From Streptomyces sp. DH5 (GTDB lineage: Bacteria; Actinomycetota; Actinomycetes; Streptomycetales; Streptomycetaceae), in contig NZ_JAHWGP010000006.1 in assembly GCF_020873915.1 (NCBI RefSeq), forward strand, positions 1 through 64,000: a stretch of DNA of 64,000 bases, in the 5' to 3' direction. Both the position numbers and the translations under genes were made by a program. The notes beneath the pieces are model-generated. The model made no database searches. It was given only the letters and a program-made list of their open reading frames with translations, and was not told the DNA's origin. This document shows, piece after piece, positions 10,239 through 18,466 of the stretch (the stretch's first letter is position 1; every line of letters starts with the position of its first letter).

Positions 10239-11027
10239 GTGAGCGCTGGCACCGCGGCGGCCGGACAGGTCGAGCACATGCTGCGCCAGGTGACGCCCGG
10301 GCGTTACGACGCCTACGAGGCGTTGCTGCGCGCCCTGGCGACCCCCTCCTCCGGCCAGGTCTGGATGCTGCTCTGGCACGGTCAGGCCGGTTCCCCCGAC
10401 GCCCAGTACGGGAACATGGAGGTCGACGGCTTCGGCTACGCGCCCTGCGTCACCTCCGCGCAGGAGCTGTCCGCCAGCGGCTGGAACCGGTCCTACGAGG
10501 TGGTCGACGGCCTCGAAGCGGCCCGCGCGCTCTACCCCGACCGCTACGGCCTCTGGCTCAACCCGCACGCCCCCGGCGGCGGCGTCGGCATCCCCTGGCT
10601 GGACCTGCGCCGGATCGCCGGCGGCCTGGACCGCCGGCCCGCCGGGCCGCTGAGGCTGTCCGAACCGGCCATCGAGATCCCGCAGTTCTACGCCCTGCTC
10701 GCGCAGAACGCCCACCGCACTCCGCCCGTGCGCGCCCTGCGCCGGGCCTGGGTGCAGCCCGCGCTGGGTGCCCCGTACCTCGCCATCGGCCTGGACGTGT
10801 ACGACACCTCCCCGCCCGCCGTGGACGCGGTGCGGGCGATGATGCAGCAGTCCCTCGGCGCGGTACCGGACGGACTGCCCGTGTCGACCGTGGCGATGTC
10901 CGACGAGCACGACCCCGTCGCGATGTGGCTGCGCGCCAACGCCCGGCCCTTCTACGACCGCGAGGCCCACGGCGCCGGCCGGCCCCCCGCGGCGGGCTAC
11001 GGCTACCCGCCCGCCCAGCACCGCTGA
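10239..11027 (+). CDS. Second SseB-like protein
   Basis: A 262-residue soluble protein with the same two-part layout as the SseB-like protein upstream. It has LLRALATPSSGQVWMLLWHG near the N-terminus, YGLWLNPHAPGGGVGIPW in the middle, and a C-terminal SseB domain (PYLAIGLDVYD, MSDEHDPVAMWLRANARPFY). A Gly/Pro/Tyr-rich tail ends the chain. The GTG at 10239 follows GGAGGGG, about 10 bases away. The paralogues have clearly diverged, so this is an old duplication, unlike the near-identical repeats between them. Function is unknown beyond the family name. Confidence 0.82.
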   Translation: MSAGTAAAGQVEHMLRQVTPGRYDAYEALLRALATPSSGQVWMLLWHGQAGSPDAQYGNMEVDGFGYAPCVTSAQELSASGWNRSYEVVDGLEAARALYPDRYGLWLNPHAPGGGVGIPWLDLRRIAGGLDRRPAGPLRLSEPAIEIPQFYALLAQNAHRTPPVRALRRAWVQPALGAPYLAIGLDVYDTSPPAVDAVRAMMQQSLGAVPDGLPVSTVAMSDEHDPVAMWLRANARPFYDREAHGAGRPPAAGYGYPPAQHR

Positions 11028-11088
11028 CCGGGGCGTACCCGCACTTTTCCGACGCGCGCCCCGGGCCGTGCCGCACCCCGTGCCGTGT

Positions 11089-11101
11089 TGACTCAGCGTC
11101 A
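11089..11101. promoter_or_regulatory. Perfect BldD-box consensus match upstream of the oligopeptide transporter operon
   Basis: TGACTCAGCGTCA fits the published palindromic BldD consensus TnACnC(A/T)GnGTnA at all ten fixed positions. It lies 358 bases before the ATG of the substrate-binding protein. BldD bound to c-di-GMP represses developmental genes in Streptomyces during growth. The match is seen directly; binding is inferred. Confidence 0.6.
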
Positions 11102-11104
11102 CCA

Positions 11105-11121
11105 TGTCCACCATGTGGACA
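11105..11121. promoter_or_regulatory. Short perfect palindrome next to the BldD-like box
   Basis: TGTCCAC, spacer CAT, GTGGACA: a 7+3+7 inverted repeat starting 4 bases after the BldD-like box. It has the shape of a dimeric regulator site. I cannot name the protein. Confidence 0.45.
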
Positions 11122-11322
11122 CATGCACCGACATGCCGCGGGCCGCCGGCCTCCGGGGGTGATTTCACGTCAGGTTTTCGGCCATGCGCACTGCGCGACC
11201 GAGCCTTGACCCCCTGTCACCTGCGGTTTCACGCGATCTCCACGCCATCGGGCGGCCGTCGGACGCCTCTTGCGGGGCCGTCGGATGTGTCCCCCGGGTT
11301 AAATCTCGGCGGTGGGGCGCCT

Positions 11323-11384
11323 GAACAGTCCGATATGTCAAGTGTTCAGATCTCAGGTAGGTATCACCGCTATCCGGACTGTTC
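11323..11384. promoter_or_regulatory. 10-bp inverted repeat with a 42-base spacer before the peptide-transporter operon
   Basis: GAACAGTCCG (11323-11332) is exactly repeated in reverse as CGGACTGTTC (11375-11384), 75 bases before the ATG at 11460. The spacer is relatively AT-rich. A possible -10 (TAGTGT, 11406-11411) lies just downstream. It could be a pair of operator half-sites joined by looping, or a stem in the leader RNA. Confidence 0.4.
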
Positions 11385-11459
11385 CTGACTGACTGCGAAC
11401 GTAGGTAGTGTTCGGCCGGTCAAGATGCATCCACATAGCGGACCCGGAGTGGCCCCAAT

Positions 11460-13130
11460 ATGCGCATACCCAAGTCCCGAGTCGCTCGGGCGATCACGGC
11501 CGCGGTGGCGGTCGGTCTGATCGCCACGGGCTGCTCCAGCGAACGGGACGCTGACAACGAGAGCGGCGGCGACAAGGACACCTTCGTCTTCGCCGGTGCC
11601 GGAGACCCGGGTTCCCTGGACCCTGCCCTCGCGAGCGACGGTGAAACCTTCCGTGTGACGCGGCAGGCCTTCGAGGCCCTGCTCGAGCACGAGTCCGGCG
11701 GCACCGACCTGGTCGGCGGCCTCGCCGAGACCTGGTCGAGCAACGACGCGGGCACCGTCTGGACCTTCAACCTCCGCAAGGGCGTGAAGTTCCACGACGG
11801 CGAGGCGTTCAACGCCGCGGCCGTGTGCGCCAACTACGACCACTGGTTCAACTGGACGGGCACCTACCAGTCCAGCGCGGTCTCCTACTACTGGCAGACC
11901 ATCATGGGCGGCTTCGCGAAGAACGAGGACAAGGAGGCCCCCGAGGCCAACTACAAGTCCTGCACCGCGAAGGACGAGAACACCGCCGTCATCGAGGTCA
12001 AGAAGCCCTCCGCGAACCTCCCCGGCGGCTTCTCCCTCAACGCCCTCGCGATCCACTCGCCGAAGGCCATCGAGGCGTACAAGAAGCAGGACGCCTCCGC
12101 CAAGGGCGACGCCATCACGTACCCCAAGTACAGCCAGGAGGCCGGCACGGTCGCCGGTACCGGCCCGTACAAGATCAAGAAGTGGAACAAGGGCAACAAG
12201 GAAGTCACCCTTGAGCGCTTCGACGACTACTGGGGCGAGAAGGCGAAGATCAAGAACCTGGTCTTCCGCACCATCGACACCGAAGAGGGCCGCCGCCAGG
12301 CGCTCCAGGCCGGTGACATCGACGGCTACGACCTCGTCGCGCCGGCCGACGTCAAGACCCTCGAGAAGGAGGGCTACGTCGTCCCGACCCGTGGCGTCTT
12401 CAACCTCTTCTACCTGGGCATGAGCCAGTCGGCCAACCCGGCTCTGAAGAAGAAGGAAGTCCGCCAGGCCATCGCGCAGGCGATCGACAAGGAGAACCTG
12501 GTCAAGACCCAGCTGCCCGAGGGCGGCAAGGTCGCCGACCAGTTCATGCCGGACACGATCGCGGGCTACTCCAAGAACGTGACGAAGTACCCCTTCGACA
12601 CGGCCGCGGCCAAGAACCTCCTCAAGAAGGCCGGTGAGGAGAAGCTCAAGATCGAGTTCTGCTACCCGACCGAGGTCACCCGCCCGTACATGCCTGCTCC
12701 GCAGGACCTGTTCGAGCTGATGAAGGCCGACCTGGAGAAGGCCGGCATCACCGTCACCCCGAAGGCCATGAAGTGGGCCCCGGACTACCTGGACGCCACC
12801 GAGGCGGGCTCCTGCGCCCTGCACATGCTCGGCTGGACCGGTGACTTCAACGACGGCTACAACTTCATCGGCACCTGGTTCGCCGGGTTCGACAAGCAGT
12901 GGGGCTTCAAGGACCAGAAGGTCTTCGACGCCGTGAACGCCGGTTCGAAGCTGGGCAAGGCCGAGGAGCGCGTCGCGGCCTACGAGAAGGCCAACGAGGC
13001 CATCATGGCCTACCTCCCGGGTGTGCCGCTGTCGTCCTCTCCGCCGGCCATCGCCTTCGCCAAGAACGTGAACCCGCCGAACGTCTCCCCGCTGACGCAG
13101 GAGGTCTTCGCCGAGGCCTCGTTCAAGTAA
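11460..13130 (+). CDS. Oligopeptide ABC transporter substrate-binding lipoprotein (SBP family 5)
   Basis: Binds peptides outside the membrane and passes them to the permeases encoded next. The lipoprotein signal is RVARAITAAVAVGLIATGC, with the lipidated cysteine at residue 25, then a Ser/Asp/Gly-rich linker. The SBP_bac_5 fold is evident from LDPALASDGETFRVTRQAFEALL, WTFNLRKGVKFHDGEAF, VAGTGPYKIKKW and VRQAIAQAIDKENLV. The 556 residues match the DppA/OppA class. The ATG at 11460 has only a weak ribosome site (GGAG at 11447-11450). It is first of five genes; a strong hairpin separates it from the permeases, which fits the usual excess of binding protein over membrane parts. Confidence 0.95.
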   Translation: MRIPKSRVARAITAAVAVGLIATGCSSERDADNESGGDKDTFVFAGAGDPGSLDPALASDGETFRVTRQAFEALLEHESGGTDLVGGLAETWSSNDAGTVWTFNLRKGVKFHDGEAFNAAAVCANYDHWFNWTGTYQSSAVSYYWQTIMGGFAKNEDKEAPEANYKSCTAKDENTAVIEVKKPSANLPGGFSLNALAIHSPKAIEAYKKQDASAKGDAITYPKYSQEAGTVAGTGPYKIKKWNKGNKEVTLERFDDYWGEKAKIKNLVFRTIDTEEGRRQALQAGDIDGYDLVAPADVKTLEKEGYVVPTRGVFNLFYLGMSQSANPALKKKEVRQAIAQAIDKENLVKTQLPEGGKVADQFMPDTIAGYSKNVTKYPFDTAAAKNLLKKAGEEKLKIEFCYPTEVTRPYMPAPQDLFELMKADLEKAGITVTPKAMKWAPDYLDATEAGSCALHMLGWTGDFNDGYNFIGTWFAGFDKQWGFKDQKVFDAVNAGSKLGKAEERVAAYEKANEAIMAYLPGVPLSSSPPAIAFAKNVNPPNVSPLTQEVFAEASFK

Positions 13131-13165
13131 GCGCCTGATCGGCACCGAAAACCCAACGGGGGGGT

Positions 13166-13198
13166 CCGCCCGGCCGCCGCAACTCGGCGGCCGGGCGG
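13166..13198 (+). terminator. Strong hairpin between the binding-protein and permease genes
   Basis: CCGCCCGGCCGCCG pairs perfectly with CGGCGGCCGGGCGG around the 5-base loop CAACT. There is no T-run, as is common for Streptomyces terminators. It probably stabilises or partly terminates the binding-protein message. Confidence 0.7.
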
Positions 13199-13240
13199 GT
13201 CCATTCATGTAAGACATCACGCTAGAAAGGGGCATGCGGG

Positions 13241-14245
13241 GTGCTGCGTCTCGTCGTACGAAGACTGCTCCAGCTCATACCCACGCTGCTCGGCCTGTCG
13301 GTTCTTCTTTTTCTGTGGCTCGACCGGCTGCCCGGTGGACCCGCCTCAGCGATCCTGGGGGAAAAGGCCACCGAGGCCGAAGTGGCGCGCATCAACCGTG
13401 CGCTCGGGCTGGACCAGCCCGTCTACGTTCAGTACTGGCGCTTCCTCAAGCGCATCGTCGAACTCGACCTGGGCACCTCCACCCAGACCGGACAGCCGGT
13501 GTGGGACGAGTTCGTCCTGCGTTTCCCCGCGACCGTGGAGCTGTCGCTCCTCGCGATCCTCATCGCCGTCGTGGTCGGCGTGCCCCTCGGCTACTTCGCG
13601 GCACGCAACCGCGGTGGCTGGCTCGACGTCACCGCGGTCTCCGGCTCGCTCGTCGGCATCTGCATCCCGGTGTTCTTCCTGGCCCTGATCCTCAAGCAGA
13701 TCTTCGCCGTCCAGCTCGGGATCTTCCCCAGCTACGGACGCCAGGACACCGGCATCAACGCCACCGACGTGACCGGCTTCGCCGTCCTGGACGGCATCCT
13801 CACGGGTGAGTTCGACGCCTCCTGGGACGCGATCATCCACCTGATCCTGCCCGCCGTCGCCCTGGCCTCCATCCCGCTCGCCGTCATCGTCCGCATGACC
13901 CGCGCCAGCGTGCTCGAGGTACAGGACGAGGACTACGTCCGCACCGCCGAGGCCAAGGGCCTCAAGCGGAGCGTCGTGCGCGGCCGGCACGTGATGCGCA
14001 ACGCGCTGCTCCCCGTGATCACGGCGGTCGGCCTGCTCACCGGCTCCCTGCTGTCGGGTGCGGTCCTGACCGAGTCCGTGTTCTCCTTCGGCGGCATCGG
14101 CTCCTTCATCCGGACCGCGATCGACGGCCGTGACTACCCGGTGCTCGTCGGATTCATCATGTTCATCGCGCTGATTTACGTCCTGATCAACTTGCTGGTG
14201 GACCTGGCGTACAGCCTCATCGACCCGAGAGTGCGGGTGCACTAA
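13241..14245 (+). CDS. Peptide ABC transporter permease (DppB/OppB type)
   Basis: A 334-residue inner-membrane permease of the BPD_transp_1 family with about six membrane segments. The N-terminus (LRLVVRRLLQLIPTLLGLSVLLF) and the periplasmic LDQPVYVQYWRFLKRI segment are typical of DppB. The EAA-type loop contacting the ATPases is DYVRTAEAKGLKRSVVRGRH. The GTG at 13241 follows AAAGGGG; an ATG at 13234 is out of frame. The stop overlaps the next ATG (TAATG), so the two permeases are translationally coupled. Confidence 0.95.
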   Translation: MLRLVVRRLLQLIPTLLGLSVLLFLWLDRLPGGPASAILGEKATEAEVARINRALGLDQPVYVQYWRFLKRIVELDLGTSTQTGQPVWDEFVLRFPATVELSLLAILIAVVVGVPLGYFAARNRGGWLDVTAVSGSLVGICIPVFFLALILKQIFAVQLGIFPSYGRQDTGINATDVTGFAVLDGILTGEFDASWDAIIHLILPAVALASIPLAVIVRMTRASVLEVQDEDYVRTAEAKGLKRSVVRGRHVMRNALLPVITAVGLLTGSLLSGAVLTESVFSFGGIGSFIRTAIDGRDYPVLVGFIMFIALIYVLINLLVDLAYSLIDPRVRVH

Positions 14246-15204
14246 TGAGCGTCGCCACCAAGACCGACAAGATCCAGCGCCTCGCCGAACTGGCCGCGAC
14301 CAAGGAGACCAGCACCGGCGCCAGCCTGTGGCGGGAGGCGTTCCGACGCCTCAAGCGCAGCAAGATGGCGATCATCGGCGCGATCGTCATCGCGATCTTC
14401 ATCGTCCTCGCGATCGTCGGACCGTACATCGCCCCGCACTCCCCGACCGCCCAGACCTGGCGCAACGAGGTCTTCGCCAACCGCGGCCAGTTCGTCGGCA
14501 TGCGCGGCGAGAACTGGTTCGGCCTCGACCACCTCGGCCGGGACATGTTCTCCCGCATGCTGGTCGGTGCCCGTCAGACGCTGCTCGTCGGCGTCGTCGC
14601 CACGACGATCGGCCTGATCATCGGCTTCGTCATCGGCGGCCTCGCCGGCGCCTTCGCCACCCTCGGTGGCGAGCGGGGCAAGCGCGTCGACTCCGTCATC
14701 ATGCGCTTCATCGACATCATGCTGGCGATGCCCTCGCTGCTGCTGGCCGTGTCCATCGCGGCCGTCATGGGGCAGTCGCTGACCACGGTGATGATCGCCG
14801 TGGGCGTCGTGCAGATCCCGGTGTTCGCCCGGCTGCTGCGCGGCTCCATGCTGGTGCAGGGCAGCGCGGACTACGTGCTCGCCGCCCAGTCCCTCGGTGT
14901 GCGCAAACGGCGCATCGTGCTCTCCCAGATCGTCCCCAACTCGCTCAGCCCGGTGATCGTGCAGGCCACGCTCTCCCTGGCCACGGCGATCATCGAGGCG
15001 GCCGCCCTGTCCTACCTGGGTCTCGGCAACCCCGACCCGGCCATCCCGGAGTGGGGCGTCATGCTCACCCAGGCGCAGCGCTTCTTCGACAACGCGCCGA
15101 TGATGGCGGTCTACCCCGCCGTCGGCATCATCATCACCGCCCTCGGCTTCACCCTCCTCGGCGAGGCCATGCGGGAAGCCCTCGACCCGAAGCTGAGGGG
15201 CTGA
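14245..15204 (+). CDS. Peptide ABC transporter permease (DppC/OppC type)
   Basis: A 319-residue partner permease. It has a cytoplasmic N-terminus of about 35 residues, a first membrane segment at AIIGAIVIAIFIVLAIVGPY, then the OppC signature GENWFGLDHLGRDMFSRMLVGARQTL. The EAA loop is DYVLAAQSLGVRKRRIVLSQ. It should heterodimerise with the preceding permease. The ATG overlaps the upstream stop, and 6 bases separate its stop from the next ATG. Confidence 0.95.
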   Translation: MSVATKTDKIQRLAELAATKETSTGASLWREAFRRLKRSKMAIIGAIVIAIFIVLAIVGPYIAPHSPTAQTWRNEVFANRGQFVGMRGENWFGLDHLGRDMFSRMLVGARQTLLVGVVATTIGLIIGFVIGGLAGAFATLGGERGKRVDSVIMRFIDIMLAMPSLLLAVSIAAVMGQSLTTVMIAVGVVQIPVFARLLRGSMLVQGSADYVLAAQSLGVRKRRIVLSQIVPNSLSPVIVQATLSLATAIIEAAALSYLGLGNPDPAIPEWGVMLTQAQRFFDNAPMMAVYPAVGIIITALGFTLLGEAMREALDPKLRG

Positions 15205-15210
15205 ACCACC

Positions 15211-16212
15211 ATGTCTCTGCTCTCTGTCGACGAACTGACCATCACCTTCGGCGGCGCCGGCCGCAAGGAGTCCCGGGCGGTCGACGGCGTCTCCTTCGAC
15301 GTCGACCAGGGCCAGGTCGTGGGCCTGGTCGGTGAGTCCGGTTGTGGGAAGTCCGTCACGTCCCTGGCCCTGATGGGCCTGCTGCCCCACAAGGGCGTCA
15401 AGGTCGGTGGCCGCGCCGAATTCGACGGCACCGACCTGTTCACCATGAGCCCGTCGGCCCGCCGCGACCTGCGCGGCAGCCAGATGGCGATGATCTTCCA
15501 GGACCCGCTGTCCTCCCTCAACCCGGTCGTGCCGGTCGGGGTGCAGGTCACCGAGATCCTGGAGCGCCACCGCGGGATGAAGGGGGAGACCGCCCGCAAG
15601 GAGGCCGCCCACCTGCTGGACCGGGTCGGCATCCCCGACCCGACCCGCCGGCTCAAGGAGTTCCCGCACCAGCTCTCCGGCGGCATGCGCCAGCGCGCGC
15701 TCATCGCCATGGCCGTGGCCTGCGCCCCGAGCCTGCTCATCGCCGACGAGCCCACCACGGCGCTCGACGTGACGATCCAGGCGCAGATCCTGGAACTGCT
15801 CAAGGAACTCGTGGACCAGGAGGGCACCGCCCTGCTGATGATCACCCACGACCTCGGCGTGGTCGCCGGTCTCTGCGACCAGGTCAACGTGCTCTACGCG
15901 GGCAAGGTCGTGGAGTCCGCCGGGCGCCGCGAGCTGTTCGCCCACCCCACCCACCCCTACGCGCACGGACTGCTGGGCTCCATCCCGCGTCTGGACGCGC
16001 CCCGTGGCGAGGCGCTCAAGCCCATCCGCGGCTCCATCAACGACCGCATCGCCTGGGCCGACGGCTGCGCCTTCGCTCCCCGCTGCGACCGGTACGAGAT
16101 GGGCTGCCTGACCGGCACCCCGCCGCTCACCGAGCCGCGCGCCGCCGGTCATGAGGTGCGGTGCGTCCATCCCGTACTCGACGACGCGAAGGCCGAGGAG
16201 GTCCCCGCATGA
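15211..16212 (+). CDS. Peptide ABC transporter ATPase (DppD/OppD type)
   Basis: A 333-residue cytoplasmic ATPase. Walker A GESGCGKSVTS starts at residue 41, the ABC signature LSGGMRQRALIAMAVACAP at about residue 155, and Walker B with D-loop is LLIADEPTTALDVTIQ. The C-terminal oligopeptide extension contains CAFAPRCDRYEMGC; four-Cys extensions of this type bind an iron-sulfur cluster in some dipeptide ATPases. The stop TGA overlaps the ATG of the next gene (ATGA). Confidence 0.95.
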   Translation: MSLLSVDELTITFGGAGRKESRAVDGVSFDVDQGQVVGLVGESGCGKSVTSLALMGLLPHKGVKVGGRAEFDGTDLFTMSPSARRDLRGSQMAMIFQDPLSSLNPVVPVGVQVTEILERHRGMKGETARKEAAHLLDRVGIPDPTRRLKEFPHQLSGGMRQRALIAMAVACAPSLLIADEPTTALDVTIQAQILELLKELVDQEGTALLMITHDLGVVAGLCDQVNVLYAGKVVESAGRRELFAHPTHPYAHGLLGSIPRLDAPRGEALKPIRGSINDRIAWADGCAFAPRCDRYEMGCLTGTPPLTEPRAAGHEVRCVHPVLDDAKAEEVPA

Positions 16213-17591
16213 GCCTGCTCGAACTGGACGGCGTCAAGGTCCACTTCCCCATCAAGAAGGGTGTCCTGTTCGACCGCACGGTCGGCCACGTCTACGCCGT
16301 GGACGGGATCTCCCTGAAGGTCGAGGCCGGCCAGACCTACGGCCTGGTCGGCGAGTCGGGCTGCGGCAAGACCACTCTGGGCCGGTCCGTGCTGCGGCTG
16401 GTCGACATCACCGAGGGTTCCGTCGTCCTCGACGGCACCGACCTGGCGAAGCTGCCGGGCGAGGAGATGCGCCGCTTCCGGCGCAGGCTCCAGATGGTCT
16501 TCCAGGATCCGCTGGGCTCGCTCAACCCCCGGCAGAACATCGAGTCGATCCTCTCCGAGGGCATGATCGCCCACGGCATCGGCAAGGACCAGGAGGAGCG
16601 GCGCGAGAAGATCAAGTCGATCCTGGACAAGGTCGGCCTGCCCTCCAACGCGCTCGCCCGCTACCCGCACGAGTTCTCCGGCGGTCAGCGCCAGCGCATC
16701 GGCATCGCCCGCGCGCTGGTCCTCGAACCCGACGTGATCATCTGCGACGAGCCGGTCTCCGCGCTCGACGTGTCGGTCCAGGCCCAGGTCATCAACCTGC
16801 TGGAGGAACTCCAGGAGGAACTGGGCCTGACCTACGTGGTCATCGCCCACGACCTCGCCGTGGTCCGGCACATCTCCGACGTCATCGGCGTGATGTACCT
16901 GGGCTCGCTGGTCGAGGAGGCGCCGAGCGACGCGCTCTACGCCGAGCCGAAGCATCCGTACACCAAGGCCCTCATGTCGGCCGTGCCGGTGCCGGACCCC
17001 GAGGTGGAGGACCGGCGCGAGCGCATCCTGCTCGTCGGCGACCTGCCCTCCCCGGCGAACCCGCCGAGCGGCTGCCGTTTCCACACCCGCTGCCCGTGGG
17101 CCCAGGCCGAGCGGTGCTCGACCGAACGCCCCGAGCTGCGGGACGTCGGCGGCGGTCACCGGGTGGCCTGCCACTTCGCCGAGGAGATCGCGGCCGGGAC
17201 GCTGAAGCTGACCACCGGTGAGGTCGTGTCGGCCACGCGCGAAGGCGTCGAGGACGTCCCGCCGACCCTGCCGGAGCAGGCGGAGCGTGCGGAGGCCGCC
17301 GTCGCTGAGGCCGAGGAGGCCGAGAAGGCGGTGAAGGCCGAGAAGACGGACACCGTCGAGGCGGCCGACACGCCTGAGAAGGCGGACACGCCTGAGAAGG
17401 CGGACACGGCCGAGGAGCGGGCCGACGAGCCCGAGAAGGCCGACGAGCCCGAGAAGGCCGACGAGGCCGAGAAGGCCGACGAGCCCGACGAGGCCGAGAA
17501 GGCCGTGACGACCGAGAAGCCGGAGAAGTCGAAGGACGCCGAGAAGGCGGAGAAGGCCGAGAAGGCCGAGAAGGCCGACGAAGCCGTTTAG
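16209..17591 (+). CDS. Peptide ABC transporter ATPase (DppF/OppF type) with a long charged C-terminal tail
   Basis: A 460-residue protein. Walker A GESGCGKTT is near residue 48, the signature FSGGQRQRIGIARALVLEPD follows, then IICDEPVSALDVSVQ. The oligopeptide C-terminal segment with CRFHTRCPWAQAERC ends near residue 325. About 110 residues beyond this are almost only Glu, Lys, Ala, Asp, Pro and Thr, built from EKAD and EKADEP repeats. DppF proteins normally stop near 330-350 residues, so the tail is extra. I chose ATG 16209, coupled to the previous stop, over an upstream in-frame ATG. The tail may be a disordered interaction region. Confidence 0.93.
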   Translation: MSLLELDGVKVHFPIKKGVLFDRTVGHVYAVDGISLKVEAGQTYGLVGESGCGKTTLGRSVLRLVDITEGSVVLDGTDLAKLPGEEMRRFRRRLQMVFQDPLGSLNPRQNIESILSEGMIAHGIGKDQEERREKIKSILDKVGLPSNALARYPHEFSGGQRQRIGIARALVLEPDVIICDEPVSALDVSVQAQVINLLEELQEELGLTYVVIAHDLAVVRHISDVIGVMYLGSLVEEAPSDALYAEPKHPYTKALMSAVPVPDPEVEDRRERILLVGDLPSPANPPSGCRFHTRCPWAQAERCSTERPELRDVGGGHRVACHFAEEIAAGTLKLTTGEVVSATREGVEDVPPTLPEQAERAEAAVAEAEEAEKAVKAEKTDTVEAADTPEKADTPEKADTAEERADEPEKADEPEKADEAEKADEPDEAEKAVTTEKPEKSKDAEKAEKAEKAEKADEAV

Positions 17592-17627
17592 CCCGTCCCT
17601 TGTCCTGCTGAGGACAGCAAGCTCACC

Positions 17628-17662
17628 GCACCCCTCGCCTTGTATTGCAAGGCGGGGGGTGC
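17628..17662 (+). terminator. Terminator of the peptide transporter operon
   Basis: GCACCCCTCGCCTTG pairs with CAAGGCGGGGGGTGC around TATTG, a 15-base stem with one G-U pair. It lies 37 bases after the last ATPase stop and just before the next gene. Confidence 0.75.
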
Positions 17663-17683
17663 TTGCTGGGTAAGAATGTACGG

Positions 17684-18346
17684 GTGCTGCAGCAACTGTT
17701 CAGTCCGTCCGTCCTGCATGTGCTCGATCTGATGGGCATCTTCGTCTTCGCGATCTCCGGTGCCCTGCTGGCCGTGCGCAAGAACTTCGACGTCTTCGGC
17801 ATCGCCGTACTCGCCGAGGTGACCGCCCTGGGCGGAGGACTCTTCCGCGACCTGGTCATCGGCGCGGTGCCGCCCGCCGCGTTCACGGACCTGGGCTACT
17901 TCGTCACCCCGCTGTTCGCCGCCGCCCTGGTGATCTTCCTCCACCCGCACGTGGAGCGCATCCAGGTCGCCGTCAACGTCTTCGACGCGGCCGGGCTCGG
18001 CCTCTTCTGCGTCGTCGGCACCACCAAGGCCTACGACTACGGGCTCGGCCTGACGGCCTCCGCCTGTCTGGGCCTGGCCACCGCGGTCGGCGGCGGCGTC
18101 CTGCGTGACGTGCTCGCCAACGAGGTGCCCTCGCTGCTGCGCTGGGACCGCGATCTGTACGCCGTGCCGGCCATCGTCGGCGCCACCATGGTCGCGCTGT
18201 GCATCCGTTACGACGTGCTGAACGCCATGACCAGCTCCTTCGCCGTGGTCACGGCCTTCGTGCTGCGGCTGCTGGCGATGCGCTACCACTGGCGGGCGCC
18301 CCGTGCGTGGCACCGCCGCTCGACGGTCCGGGAGGAGGAGCAGTAG
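17684..18346 (+). CDS. TRIC-like / UPF0126 membrane protein
   Basis: A 220-residue inner-membrane protein with about seven hydrophobic segments. It holds two copies of the glycine-rich repeat typical of UPF0126: VTALGGGLFRDLVIGAVPPAAF and TAVGGGVLRDVLANEVPSLL. Bacterial and archaeal members have been described as trimeric intracellular cation (TRIC-type) channels; the substrate here is unknown. I chose the GTG at 17684 (VLQQLFSPSVLHVLDL) as the start by family pattern. The ribosome site is weak, and an earlier in-frame ATG at 17645 would overlap the terminator hairpin. A charged tail ends in REEEQ. Confidence 0.85.
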   Translation: MLQQLFSPSVLHVLDLMGIFVFAISGALLAVRKNFDVFGIAVLAEVTALGGGLFRDLVIGAVPPAAFTDLGYFVTPLFAAALVIFLHPHVERIQVAVNVFDAAGLGLFCVVGTTKAYDYGLGLTASACLGLATAVGGGVLRDVLANEVPSLLRWDRDLYAVPAIVGATMVALCIRYDVLNAMTSSFAVVTAFVLRLLAMRYHWRAPRAWHRRSTVREEEQ

Positions 18347-18466
18347 TCCCACCCGCCGTGCGGTGCCCGCCCGGTCGGAGGGCGAAACCGCGCACCGGGT
18401 TCACGCGGTCGCCGGCCCCTCCTCGCAAAGCTACCGCTTAGTATTGTCTTCTTGTACTGTTCATCC

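Noticed and set aside
9661-10242. Open frames on both strands through the tandem repeats
   Set aside because: They are created by the repeated GC-rich units and have repeat-derived composition; no ribosome site.
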